From an uncultured Pelagibacteraceae bacterium (GTDB lineage: Bacteria; Pseudomonadota; Alphaproteobacteria; Pelagibacterales; Pelagibacteraceae), in the NCBI GenBank assembly GCA_902603905.1, contig CACKWM010000001.1, positions 1-64,000 on the forward strand: DNA of 64,000 nt, given 5' to 3'. The position numbers and the translations under genes were made by a program. Under the pieces are notes generated by a model, which saw nothing but the letters and a program-made list of their open reading frames with translations, did not search any database and was not told the origin of the DNA. Below are positions 21,716-30,560 of this stretch, in pieces (positions within the stretch are counted from its first letter, which is position 1; each line of letters starts with the position of its first letter).

Positions 21716-22294
21716 ATATTTTTTAATTATTTTAATTGATCTTTTTAAGTCATCTTTATGAGTAATACGATCAACATATTTTCCATTCTTAAGTAATATA
21801 ATTGGAGAGCTGTGATTAACAGTATATTCTCCATCTTCTGAAAATATTTTTTGACTAGCTATGCCCCATGATTGTGAAAGTTTAAATATTTTTTCTGGAT
21901 TTCCAGTAATACCTGTAAATTTACCTTCAAAAGAATTTAAATAATCTTTCATTATTTCAGGAGTGTCTCTTTCAGGATCAATACTAATAAAAAAAACTTT
22001 TAAAGATTTATTTTCTTTTTTTAATCTCTCTAAAATAATACTTAGTTTATTTAAAGTCATTGGACACACATCAGGGCAGTGAGTAAATCCAAAAAACAAG
22101 GCCGTAGCAGGCCCTTGAAAAGATTTTTCAGTTACTACATTGTTATTAACATCGTTTAATGAAAATTCCGATCCTTTTATTGATGCGACATAATCTTCTT
22201 TTTTATCTTGCATTGAAAGGATTATGGGTAACATTATAAATAAAAAAATCCCAAAGCAGCCACCTAATATTATTAATGATGTCTTTAATTTCAT
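21710..22294 (-). CDS. SCO1/SenC family copper-binding oxidase assembly protein
   Basis: FFGFTHCPDVCPMTLNKL; FISIDPERDTPEIMKDYL; VNHSSPIILL. Confidence 0.93.
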   Translation of the reverse strand: MKLKTSLIILGGCFGIFLFIMLPIILSMQDKKEDYVASIKGSEFSLNDVNNNVVTEKSFQGPATALFFGFTHCPDVCPMTLNKLSIILERLKKENKSLKVFFISIDPERDTPEIMKDYLNSFEGKFTGITGNPEKIFKLSQSWGIASQKIFSEDGEYTVNHSSPIILLKNGKYVDRITHKDDLKRSIKIIKKYL

Positions 22295-22325
22295 AATTAA
22301 ATGTTTATATTCTTATCATATATTT

Positions 22326-23006
22326 ATGTCGAATTTTATTAAGAAACTTTTTGGCACACTAGCAGAAAAACCTTGGGAAAAAGAACAAGCAGCTATTGAC
22401 ACTTATCATTCAGGCAAGACTTTTAATTTATCAATGCAAACTTCAGCAGTTATAGTTATTTTTGGTCTAAGCACAGTGTTATTTAGTTTAATTCTTACTG
22501 GTTACCTTTATACAATGCCCCCAGAACAAGATACAAAGTTTTTGTTTAAACCAAATTTATTATGGATTAATACAATTGTTTTATTTTTTGTAACTTATTT
22601 TTTCAGCAAAATTACAAAAGATTTAAATAAAAATAACACAACTCAGATTAAAAAAAATTTAATCCTTGTTGGAGGGTTAAGCTATTTATTTTTATTTGGT
22701 CAAATCTTTTTTTGGTATCAATTAATGCAAGATGAAAAATTTGTTCATACAAATACATATTTTTCTTCATTTTATATTTTTACAGCATTACATGGTTTGC
22801 ATCTTTTAGGAGGTTTGTTTTTTTGGGGAAAGGTTTGTTCAAAAACTCTTAAATTAGAACAGAGTGAAATTATAAATCAAAAGAAAAACATATCAGCATT
22901 ATCTTTATATTGGACATTTTTATTAATTGTATGGTTAATTTTTTTCTCAACTATTTATGTTTTTAACGATGCTTTTATTGCTTGGTGTAAAACAATACTT
23001 ACATAA
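22326..23006 (+). CDS. heme-copper oxidase subunit III-like protein (first of two)
   Basis: FTALHGLHLLGGLFFWGKV; YWTFLLIVWLIFFSTIYVF; start trimmed to MSNFIKKLFG. Confidence 0.8.
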   Translation: MSNFIKKLFGTLAEKPWEKEQAAIDTYHSGKTFNLSMQTSAVIVIFGLSTVLFSLILTGYLYTMPPEQDTKFLFKPNLLWINTIVLFFVTYFFSKITKDLNKNNTTQIKKNLILVGGLSYLFLFGQIFFWYQLMQDEKFVHTNTYFSSFYIFTALHGLHLLGGLFFWGKVCSKTLKLEQSEIINQKKNISALSLYWTFLLIVWLIFFSTIYVFNDAFIAWCKTILT

Positions 23007-23190
23007 AAAGAACTAGGATAGCTCCAACTATAGCAATTAGAACTAATAGTATATTTACTGATTTTAAGTATCTTTTAATTTCTGGTTTTTTCTCATCTTT
23101 TGAAAATAATCCTGCTCCGAAAGATATAACGAAATAGAAAAGCAATACCATGACAAGTATGGCTACCAATATTCCAAATTTACCTAGCAT
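22999..23190 (-). CDS. small two-TM protein, possibly HIG1/twin-transmembrane type
   Basis: 63 aa, two hydrophobic segments separated by FSKDEKKPEIKRYLKS; sits between oxidase genes. Confidence 0.5.
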   Translation of the reverse strand: MLGKFGILVAILVMVLLFYFVISFGAGLFSKDEKKPEIKRYLKSVNILLVLIAIVGAILVLFM

Positions 23191-23234
23191 ATTTCCTGAA
23201 TATACATGCTAATTTAAGGTTTTTTTAAGACATT

Positions 23235-24113
23235 TTGTCTCTAGATTATATACATATTTCTTTTATAAGTTTTTCTATGCATGTTGGATTTATCTTTTTG
23301 GCAGTCATAGTTGGATCAATATTGTTCCATATTTTTACCCCATGGTATTGGACTGATATAGCGTCAAATTGGGGAGCTATGGATGACACTATTACTTTAA
23401 CATTTTGGGTTGGGGGAGGAGTTTTTGTAGCGGTCTGTCTTTTTATGGTCTACTGCGTATTTAAATTTTCATACAAAGAAGGACGTAAGGCAGAATATAA
23501 ACCAGAAGATAAAAAATTAGAAAAAATACTTACATGGGCGACTACTTTAGGAGTGGCAGCACTTTTAGCTCCAGGACTTATTGTTTGGAATCAATATATT
23601 AATGTTCCAAAAAATGCAATTAGCATTGATGTTATGGCTTGGCAGTGGGGATGGCAATATAGATTACCTGGCGAAGATGGGAAATTAGGTAGTACTAAAG
23701 TAGAAAACATAAATGACAACAATCCTTTTGGAATAATTTTAGAAGACACAAATGGTAGAGATGATGTTTTAATACAAAGTGATGTATTGCATTTAAAAAA
23801 TAATAGGCCCGTAAAAATTTTATTAAGATCAGTTGACGTGCTGCACAATTGGTACGTACCTCAATTTAGAGCAAAAATGGATGCCGTTCCAGGCACTATA
23901 ACTTATTATTGGTTCGAACCTAATAAAATTGGAGAATATGAAGTTTTGTGTGCTGAATATTGTGGGGTTGGACATTATGCTATGAGAGGAAGAGTTTTTG
24001 TTAAAAGCGACGAAGATTACAAGAATTGGATCAATGAACAGGAGACTTTTTCAGATTTAATTGCGAGACAAAAAATAATAGAATTTAGTGAGACAAAATT
24101 GGCAAAGAAATAA
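23235..24113 (+). CDS. coxB: cytochrome c oxidase subunit II (CuA)
   Basis: DVMAWQWGWQYRLPG; DVLHNWYVPQFRAKMDAVPG; CAEYCGVGHYAM; start (TTG at 23235 or ATG at 23277) uncertain. Confidence 0.93.
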   Translation: MSLDYIHISFISFSMHVGFIFLAVIVGSILFHIFTPWYWTDIASNWGAMDDTITLTFWVGGGVFVAVCLFMVYCVFKFSYKEGRKAEYKPEDKKLEKILTWATTLGVAALLAPGLIVWNQYINVPKNAISIDVMAWQWGWQYRLPGEDGKLGSTKVENINDNNPFGIILEDTNGRDDVLIQSDVLHLKNNRPVKILLRSVDVLHNWYVPQFRAKMDAVPGTITYYWFEPNKIGEYEVLCAEYCGVGHYAMRGRVFVKSDEDYKNWINEQETFSDLIARQKIIEFSETKLAKK

Positions 24114-24151
24114 TTTAAATGATTAAAAAAAAACATATATAAAAGAAATTT

Positions 24152-25990
24152 ATGTCAGAAGATTTTAACGAAAATAAAACAATACAAGCACAATCCTCAG
24201 AAACTATTTCTGGTGGAGAAACAGGAGTTGCACCTGACATTGATTATGTAAGACCTGCAGAATTATCTGATCAGGATTTATATCATGGTCACACCTTTAT
24301 TACTAAATGGGTTTTTTGTCAGGATGCTAAAGTTATAGGAGTGCAATATTTTCTTTTGGCAACCTTTACAGGTATAATTGGACTCATTCTTTCTTGGCTA
24401 ATGCGTTTACAGTTGGGTTTCCCAGGAGCAGCTGGCTTCATGACTGCAGAACATTATTATCAGTTTGTTACTATGCATGGAATGATAATGGTAGTTTATT
24501 TTTTAACTGCACTCTTTCTTGGAGGATTTGGTAATTATTTAATTCCATTAATGACGGGTGCAAGAGATATGGTTTTTCCTTATGTTAATATGGTAAGTTT
24601 TTGGATGTTCTTTGTTGCTGTAGGAGTTTTATTAGCAAGTTTTTTTGTTCCAGGTGGGCCAACAGGATCAGGCTGGACTCTTTATCCTCCCCAGGCAATT
24701 TTAGAAGGAACTCCAGGATCAGGTATGGGAATAATTTTAATGTGTGTATCTTTAATTTTATTTGTAGCTGGGTTTACTATGGGTGGACTAAATTATTTAA
24801 TTACAATTTTACAAGCTCGTACTAGAGGAATGACGTTAATGAGAATGCCTTTAACGGTCTGGGGCATTTTTACGGCAACTGTTTTAGCAATGTTAGCTTT
24901 TCCAGCATTATTAGTAAGTGCACTAATGATGACTTTAGATAAAGTGCTTGCAACAAGTTTCTTTATGCCAACAATTTTGAAAGCCGGGGAAGTTTTAGAG
25001 TATGGCGGAGGAACTCCTATTCTTTTTCAACATTTGTTTTGGTTTTTTGGTCATCCCGAAGTTTATATTGTTGCTTTGCCTGCCTTTGGAATAGTTTCAG
25101 ATTTAATCTCAGTTCATTCAAGAAAAAATATTTTTGGATATAGAATGATGGTTTGGGCAATCGTTGTCATAGGAGCTCTAAGCTTTTTTGTTTGGGCACA
25201 CCATATGTATGTCAGCGGAATGCATCCTTGGTTTGGTTTTTTCTTTGCAACCACAACACTTATCATAGCAGTTCCAACTGCCATGAAGGTCTATAATTGG
25301 ATTTTAACTCTTTGGAGAGGAAATATTAGAATGAATACTGTAATGCTGTGGTGCCTTGGTTTTATAGTCACTTTTGTAAATGGTGGTATTACTGGAATTT
25401 TTTTAGGAAATGTTACTGTTGATGTTCCGTTATCTGATACATATTTTGTTGTTGCTCATTTTCATATGGTCATGGGCATTGCACCTCTAATGGTAATTAT
25501 GGGAGCGGTCTATCATTGGTTCCCTTTAGTTGCTGGAAGAATGTTAAGTGAAAAATTGGGAAAATGGCATTTTTGGATTACATTTTTAGGAGCATACTCT
25601 ATTTATTTTCCTATGCATTATTTGGGATTCATTGGAGTGCCAAGAAGATATTTTGAAATGTATGACAGTCCATACATAACTTCGGCAGTCGGAATGAATG
25701 AATTTATAAGCACAGCTGCTTTTATAGTTGGTGCTGCACAGTTCATTTTGATTTACAATATAGTTGTAAGTTTAAAAATGGGAAAACCCGCAGGAAAAAA
25801 TCCTTGGCAAGCAAATTCACTAGAATGGCTTACACCTTCAGTGCCTCCCGAACATGGTAATTGGGGTGATAAACTTCCAGTAGTTTACAGATGGCCTTAT
25901 GATTTTAGTGTTCCTGGAGCAAAAGAAGATTTTATACCTCAAACAACACCACCAAGTGAAGTTGTTGAAACTGAGGTAGAAAAAACATAA
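24152..25990 (+). CDS. coxA: cytochrome c oxidase subunit I
   Basis: HGMIMVVYFLTALFLGGFGNYLIPL; WFFGHPEVYIVALPAFG; DTYFVVAHFHMVMG. Confidence 0.97.
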   Translation: MSEDFNENKTIQAQSSETISGGETGVAPDIDYVRPAELSDQDLYHGHTFITKWVFCQDAKVIGVQYFLLATFTGIIGLILSWLMRLQLGFPGAAGFMTAEHYYQFVTMHGMIMVVYFLTALFLGGFGNYLIPLMTGARDMVFPYVNMVSFWMFFVAVGVLLASFFVPGGPTGSGWTLYPPQAILEGTPGSGMGIILMCVSLILFVAGFTMGGLNYLITILQARTRGMTLMRMPLTVWGIFTATVLAMLAFPALLVSALMMTLDKVLATSFFMPTILKAGEVLEYGGGTPILFQHLFWFFGHPEVYIVALPAFGIVSDLISVHSRKNIFGYRMMVWAIVVIGALSFFVWAHHMYVSGMHPWFGFFFATTTLIIAVPTAMKVYNWILTLWRGNIRMNTVMLWCLGFIVTFVNGGITGIFLGNVTVDVPLSDTYFVVAHFHMVMGIAPLMVIMGAVYHWFPLVAGRMLSEKLGKWHFWITFLGAYSIYFPMHYLGFIGVPRRYFEMYDSPYITSAVGMNEFISTAAFIVGAAQFILIYNIVVSLKMGKPAGKNPWQANSLEWLTPSVPPEHGNWGDKLPVVYRWPYDFSVPGAKEDFIPQTTPPSEVVETEVEKT

Positions 25991-26002
25991 AGAAATAATA
26001 TT

Positions 26003-26716
26003 ATGTCGTCTGATCCAAAAATAGAAGGCTACAAATTTAAACCTGGATATAGCGGAATGGCAGCAGACACTGCTTCTGACCAAACTATGTTTAAAGGCGT
26101 ACACTGGGGTAAGGCAATGATGTGGATTTTTTTGTTAAGTGACACATTTATATTTAGTTGTTTTCTAATTTCATACATGAAAGGTAGAGCATCAACGCCA
26201 GTAGAATGGCCAAATCCAAGCGAAGTATTTGCTTTAAACGCATTTGGAGTACCTGTTCCATTGCTATTGATTGCCATAATGACATTTGTATTGATTACAA
26301 GTAGTGGAACCATGGCGTTAGCAGTTAAGTATGGCTACGAAAGAAATAGAAAAATGTGTGGCTGGTTAATAATAGCTACGGCTTTAGGTGGACTTACTTT
26401 TGTTGGAATGCAAGTTTTTGAGTGGTCAAAATTAATTCATGAAGGTGTTAGACCTTGGGAAAATCCTTTTGGAGCAGCGCAATTTGGTTCATTTTTTTTC
26501 ATGATTACTGGGTTTCATGGAACCCATGTCTCAATTGGTGTAATTTTCTTATTTATTTACGCTTATAAAACTTTTGCGGGCCACTATGATGAAGGAAAAA
26601 GAGGATGGTTTACAACAATGAAAGGTGATTATGTAGAAATTGAAATACTTGGTTTATATTGGCACTTTGTAGATTTAGTATGGGTATTTATTTTTGCATT
26701 TTTTTATTTGTGGTAA
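26003..26716 (+). CDS. coxC: cytochrome c oxidase subunit III (second of two)
   Basis: HWGKAMMWIFLLSDTFIFSCFL; FFMITGFHGTHVSIGVIFLF; YWHFVDLVWVFIFAFFYLW. Confidence 0.93.
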   Translation: MSSDPKIEGYKFKPGYSGMAADTASDQTMFKGVHWGKAMMWIFLLSDTFIFSCFLISYMKGRASTPVEWPNPSEVFALNAFGVPVPLLLIAIMTFVLITSSGTMALAVKYGYERNRKMCGWLIIATALGGLTFVGMQVFEWSKLIHEGVRPWENPFGAAQFGSFFFMITGFHGTHVSIGVIFLFIYAYKTFAGHYDEGKRGWFTTMKGDYVEIEILGLYWHFVDLVWVFIFAFFYLW

Positions 26717-26727
26717 ATTAAATAATT

Positions 26728-27063
26728 ATGGATGAGATAAAAAAAGAACAAACAACAACACATAAGATAGGAATATATCTTTGGATATGGGGACTACTAT
26801 TTGTTTTAAGTTTCTTTTCATACATGGTCGATTGGTATCAATTTCAAGGATTGCTTAGATGGTCTTTAATTTTATTTTTTATGTTTTTAAAAGCAGGATT
26901 AATTATGGCTTTTTTTATGCATTTATATTGGGAACGTTATGCCCTTGTTAATGTTCTTTTATGGCCAATGACAGCAATCGCATGCTTTGTTGGCTTGATG
27001 GTTGCAGAAGGCAAATATACACTCTTTTCAAGACTTTTTTATTTTTTTGTAGGGGGAGGCTAA
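26728..27063 (+). CDS. cytochrome c oxidase subunit IV-type (prokaryotic COX4) membrane protein
   Basis: IYLWIWGLLFVLSFFSYMV; LFFMFLKAGLIMAFFMHLYWER. Confidence 0.75.
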   Translation: MDEIKKEQTTTHKIGIYLWIWGLLFVLSFFSYMVDWYQFQGLLRWSLILFFMFLKAGLIMAFFMHLYWERYALVNVLLWPMTAIACFVGLMVAEGKYTLFSRLFYFFVGGG

Positions 27064-27069
27064 TAAAAT

Positions 27070-27333
27070 ATGGATGGTTATACTATACTTGCTGGAGCTT
27101 TAATTTTCTTCTTTCTGTTTATTTATTTAACTTGGCTTGGTGTCTCAATTAGAGTTGTAAACCAAGAGGAACAAAAATCAAATATCAAAATTAATCCTTA
27201 TGACAACTCGCCTTTACATAGAAAATTAATTGATAAAAAAAATAAACAAGTAGGATTTTTTGATTTAGGTAATCATATTCTTATAGTTGGATTTATACTG
27301 TTAGTTATATTTATCTCAATAAACGTAGAATAA
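27070..27333 (+). CDS. hypothetical two-TM protein in oxidase cluster
   Basis: 87 aa, N- and C-terminal TM segments; tight spacing to neighbours. Confidence 0.6.
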   Translation: MDGYTILAGALIFFFLFIYLTWLGVSIRVVNQEEQKSNIKINPYDNSPLHRKLIDKKNKQVGFFDLGNHILIVGFILLVIFISINVE

Positions 27334-27335
27334 TT

Positions 27336-28250
27336 TTGCCTGACAATATAATTAAAAAAAAAATCACTCTATTAAATTCAAACGATTACATAAAATCATT
27401 ATTATTATTAATGAAACCAAGGGTGATGTCTTTGGTTATTTTTACGTGTGCAGTAGGTTTGTTAACTGCCCCAAATACTGTTTCTTTATTTGATGCAATA
27501 ATTGGAATTTTTTTTGTTACAATTGGCGCAGGAGCCGCGGGAGCACTTAACATGTGGTACGAGGCTGATTTGGATAAGTTAATGACCAGAACTTGTTTAA
27601 GACCGATTCCAACTGGAAAAATTAATAGAGAGGATGCATTAATATTTGGAATAATATTATCTATACTATCAATTACAGGGTTATATTTTTTTTCAAATCT
27701 TATTTCATCAATTCTGTTGTTTGCAACTATTGCTTTTTATGTTTTTGTTTATACGATTTGGTTAAAAAGAAAGACTCCACAAAATATAGTTATTGGAGGT
27801 GCCTCAGGAGCTTTACCGCCAGTCATAGGCTGGACTATTGCTACAAACTCTTTAACATTTGAACCAATTACATTTTTCTTAATTATATTTTTTTGGACAC
27901 CCTCACATTTTTGGGCACTAAGTCTTTATAAGGCTAATGATTACGAAAAAGCAAAAATTCCTATGCTGCCGATAACTAATGGCGTTGAAGAAACGAAAAA
28001 AAATATTTTTATTTATTCATTGATAATGTTGCCTATAGTTATAATTCCTTATTATATTGGTTTTGCAGGTGAAATATATTTGATTGTCTCTTTAATGCTT
28101 ACTTTTTACTATAATTATGTTTGCTACGATCTTCTTAAATTCAAAAAAAATAAATTTGAAATAAAGAAGGCTAAAAAGGTATTTTCTTACTCAATTTTTT
28201 ACTTATTTTTACTATTTGTTTTATTTTTGATAGACCAGATTATAAGATAA
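27336..28250 (+). CDS. ctaB: protoheme IX farnesyltransferase
   Basis: LMKPRVMSLVIFTCAVGLL; NMWYEADLDKLMTRTCLRPIPTG; FFWTPSHFWALSLYKANDYEKAKIPMLP; TTG start. Confidence 0.95.
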   Translation: MPDNIIKKKITLLNSNDYIKSLLLLMKPRVMSLVIFTCAVGLLTAPNTVSLFDAIIGIFFVTIGAGAAGALNMWYEADLDKLMTRTCLRPIPTGKINREDALIFGIILSILSITGLYFFSNLISSILLFATIAFYVFVYTIWLKRKTPQNIVIGGASGALPPVIGWTIATNSLTFEPITFFLIIFFWTPSHFWALSLYKANDYEKAKIPMLPITNGVEETKKNIFIYSLIMLPIVIIPYYIGFAGEIYLIVSLMLTFYYNYVCYDLLKFKKNKFEIKKAKKVFSYSIFYLFLLFVLFLIDQIIR

Positions 28251-28291
28251 ATAATTATATTTATTTTAATAGAAAATGGTAAAAAAAATCC

Positions 28292-29659
28292 ATGAGATAT
28301 GTAAGCACTAGAGATAATTCAAAAGAATATAGTTTTGAAGATGTTTTTATAAAAGGCTTGGCTGATGATGGAGGTCTTTATATACCAAAATTATTAAAAA
28401 AATATAACACTGAAGAATTATCAGAGCTTAAAAATTTAAATTATAACGAATTATCTACAGAAATAATAAATCAATTTTCATCAGATTTTATATCTAAAGA
28501 TGAACTGTCATCTTTAGTTAGTAAATCATATTCAACATTTAGAGAAAAAGAGGTTGTTAAAATGTCAAGCGCTGGAGAACTAAAATTACTAGAATTGTTT
28601 CATGGACCAACATTAGCTTTTAAAGATGTTGCAATGCAGTTTATTGGAAATTTGTATGAGTATTATTTAAGTAAAAATAATAATAAAATAAATATAGTTG
28701 TTGCAACTTCTGGAGATACAGGTGCAGCAGCCATTAATGCAATTAAAGGAAAATCCAATTTAAATATTTTTGTTTTGCATCCGAATAATAGAATTTCTTC
28801 TGTTCAAAGAAAATTGATGACAACTGTTGATGAAAAAAATGTTTTCAATATTGCAATAGAAGGAAACTTTGATGATTGCCAGAATATTGTAAAACAAATG
28901 TTTTCTGACTTAGAATTTTCTAAATCTATAAATATGTCAGGTGTAAATTCAATTAACTGGGTAAGAATTATTGCTCAAACAGTCTATTATTTTTACTCAT
29001 ATTTTAAATTAGATAAAGAAACTATTTCATTTTCAGTTCCCACAGGAAACTTTGGCGATGTCTTTGCAGGCTATCTTTCAAAGAAAATGGGATTACCAAT
29101 AGATAAACTAATTGTTGCAACAAACGAAAACGATATTTTGCATAGAGCGATTTCAAAAGGAGATTATGTATCAAGAGAAGTAAAAGAAACATTGTCACCT
29201 AGTATGGATATTCAATTAGCAAGCAACTTTGAAAGATTAATTTACTATATAAATAATTCCGACTCTGAAAAAACAACAGAAATTATGAAAAAGGTTAAGC
29301 AAAATTCTTATCAAATTGAAAAGAACAATTTAGATATAATTCATAAGGATTTTTTATCTGAAAGTTGTAATGAACAAGAAACTTTAGAAATTATTAAAAA
29401 AAATTATGAAGAAAATAATATCATATTAGATCCTCATACAGCGGTTGGAGTAGGGGCTGCAAAAAAACTATCTTTTAATGATTGTGTAGTTTTAGCAACA
29501 GCACACCCATGTAAATTTCCTGATGCCACAAATAATGCAATAAATAAGCATGAAAAATTGCCTGATGAACTTCAGCATGTGCTTGATAAAAAAGAAAATT
29601 TTCAAGTATTAAAAAATAATACTGATGATGTAAAAAACTTTGTTAAAAGCAAAATCTAA
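28292..29659 (+). CDS. thrC: threonine synthase
   Basis: MRYVSTRDNSKEYSFEDVFIKGLADDGGLYIPK; HGPTLAFKDVAMQF; VATSGDTGAAAINAIKG. Confidence 0.96.
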   Translation: MRYVSTRDNSKEYSFEDVFIKGLADDGGLYIPKLLKKYNTEELSELKNLNYNELSTEIINQFSSDFISKDELSSLVSKSYSTFREKEVVKMSSAGELKLLELFHGPTLAFKDVAMQFIGNLYEYYLSKNNNKINIVVATSGDTGAAAINAIKGKSNLNIFVLHPNNRISSVQRKLMTTVDEKNVFNIAIEGNFDDCQNIVKQMFSDLEFSKSINMSGVNSINWVRIIAQTVYYFYSYFKLDKETISFSVPTGNFGDVFAGYLSKKMGLPIDKLIVATNENDILHRAISKGDYVSREVKETLSPSMDIQLASNFERLIYYINNSDSEKTTEIMKKVKQNSYQIEKNNLDIIHKDFLSESCNEQETLEIIKKNYEENNIILDPHTAVGVGAAKKLSFNDCVVLATAHPCKFPDATNNAINKHEKLPDELQHVLDKKENFQVLKNNTDDVKNFVKSKI

Positions 29660-29661
29660 AG

Positions 29662-29686
29662 GGGGCGTTCTGTTGCCAGGCGCTCC
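29662..29686. repeat. 25-nt hairpin repeat, copy 1 (3' of thrC and of DUF805 gene)
   Basis: GGGGCGTTCTGTTGCCAGGCGCTCC; 19/25 identical to copy 2 at 30111-30135. Confidence 0.75.
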
Positions 29687-29693
29687 AAATATA

Positions 29694-30065
29694 TTATTTT
29701 TTTAATTTTAAGGGCGATCCATGGACATTTTTCTTATTTTCACCAACAGTTGCCCACCAAATTATTAATAAAATTATTCCAATCACAGTTAGTACAATTA
29801 ACTGCCACCAACCTGATCTATTTATATCATGAAGTCTTCTTGCTCCAACAGCGATATAAGGTAGAAAAGTTATTACACTAAATATTATATTTGTGGGTCC
29901 ATATGCTTCAAGGGAATATCCAAAAATCATTACATCTATTACTGCAGTAACTATTCCACCTATAAAACCAAAAAGTGCAAACCACCAAAATTCAGATCTA
30001 GATGCCCTTCCAGAAAAATCGGCATATTTAGAAAAACAGGTTTTTATAGATGTTCCAAAGTCCAT
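29694..30065 (-). CDS. DUF805 family membrane protein
   Basis: KYADFSGRASRSEFWWFALF; LPYIAVGARRLHDINRSGWW. Confidence 0.9.
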   Translation of the reverse strand: MDFGTSIKTCFSKYADFSGRASRSEFWWFALFGFIGGIVTAVIDVMIFGYSLEAYGPTNIIFSVITFLPYIAVGARRLHDINRSGWWQLIVLTVIGIILLIIWWATVGENKKNVHGSPLKLKK

Positions 30066-30110
30066 GTAGGTTTATAAACTAATTTAATTTAAATTTAAAT
30101 AATAATTAAA

Positions 30111-30135
30111 GGGGCGTTTTGTCACCAGGTGCCCT
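30111..30135. repeat. 25-nt hairpin repeat, copy 2 (between rnhA and DUF805 gene)
   Basis: GGGGCGTTTTGTCACCAGGTGCCCT; same orientation as copy 1. Confidence 0.75.
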
Positions 30136-30137
30136 GA

Positions 30138-30560
30138 TTATAAATTTGCTGCTTCTTTAGCTATTAGATCTACTTCGTTATTTAATTTATTTGTTGAATG
30201 TGCTTTTACCCAATTCCAACTTATTTCAAATTCATTAGTTAAAAGATCTAACTTTTCCCAAAGTTCTTTATTTTTTACTGGTTGTTTATTTGCAGTTTTC
30301 CATCCATTTTTTTTCCAATTATGGATCCACTCTGTTATTCCTGACTTTACATATTTAGAGTCAGTGAAAATTTGAACTTTGGTGCCTTTTGAAATTTTTT
30401 TTAAAGCTTTTATAGGAGCCATAAGCTCCATTTGGTTATTAGTAGTATTTTTTTTACTTCCTTTTATCTTAGTTTTTTTTCCATTTTTAATAATTATTGC
30501 AGCCCATCCACCATTACCTGGATTTCCTAAACATGATCCATCAGTATAAATTTTAATCAT
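30138..30560 (-). CDS. rnhA: ribonuclease HI
   Basis: IYTDGSCLGNPGNGGWAAII; NNQMELMAPIKAL; FTDSKYVKSGI; WVKAHSTNKLNNEVDLIA. Confidence 0.96.
   Translation of the reverse strand: MIKIYTDGSCLGNPGNGGWAAIIIKNGKKTKIKGSKKNTTNNQMELMAPIKALKKISKGTKVQIFTDSKYVKSGITEWIHNWKKNGWKTANKQPVKNKELWEKLDLLTNEFEISWNWVKAHSTNKLNNEVDLIAKEAANL

Noticed and set aside
24601-24825. 74-aa ORF inside coxA, and minus-strand ORFs 25838-26104, 26029-26313, 23591-23848
   Set aside because: Overlap strongly supported oxidase genes in other frames; no family resemblance.
29662-30135. Integron attC-like sites or glycine riboswitch as explanation for the hairpin pair
   Set aside because: Too short (25 nt) for attC, lacks convincing R'/R'' boxes, no integrase in window, and no resemblance I can defend to known riboswitch cores.
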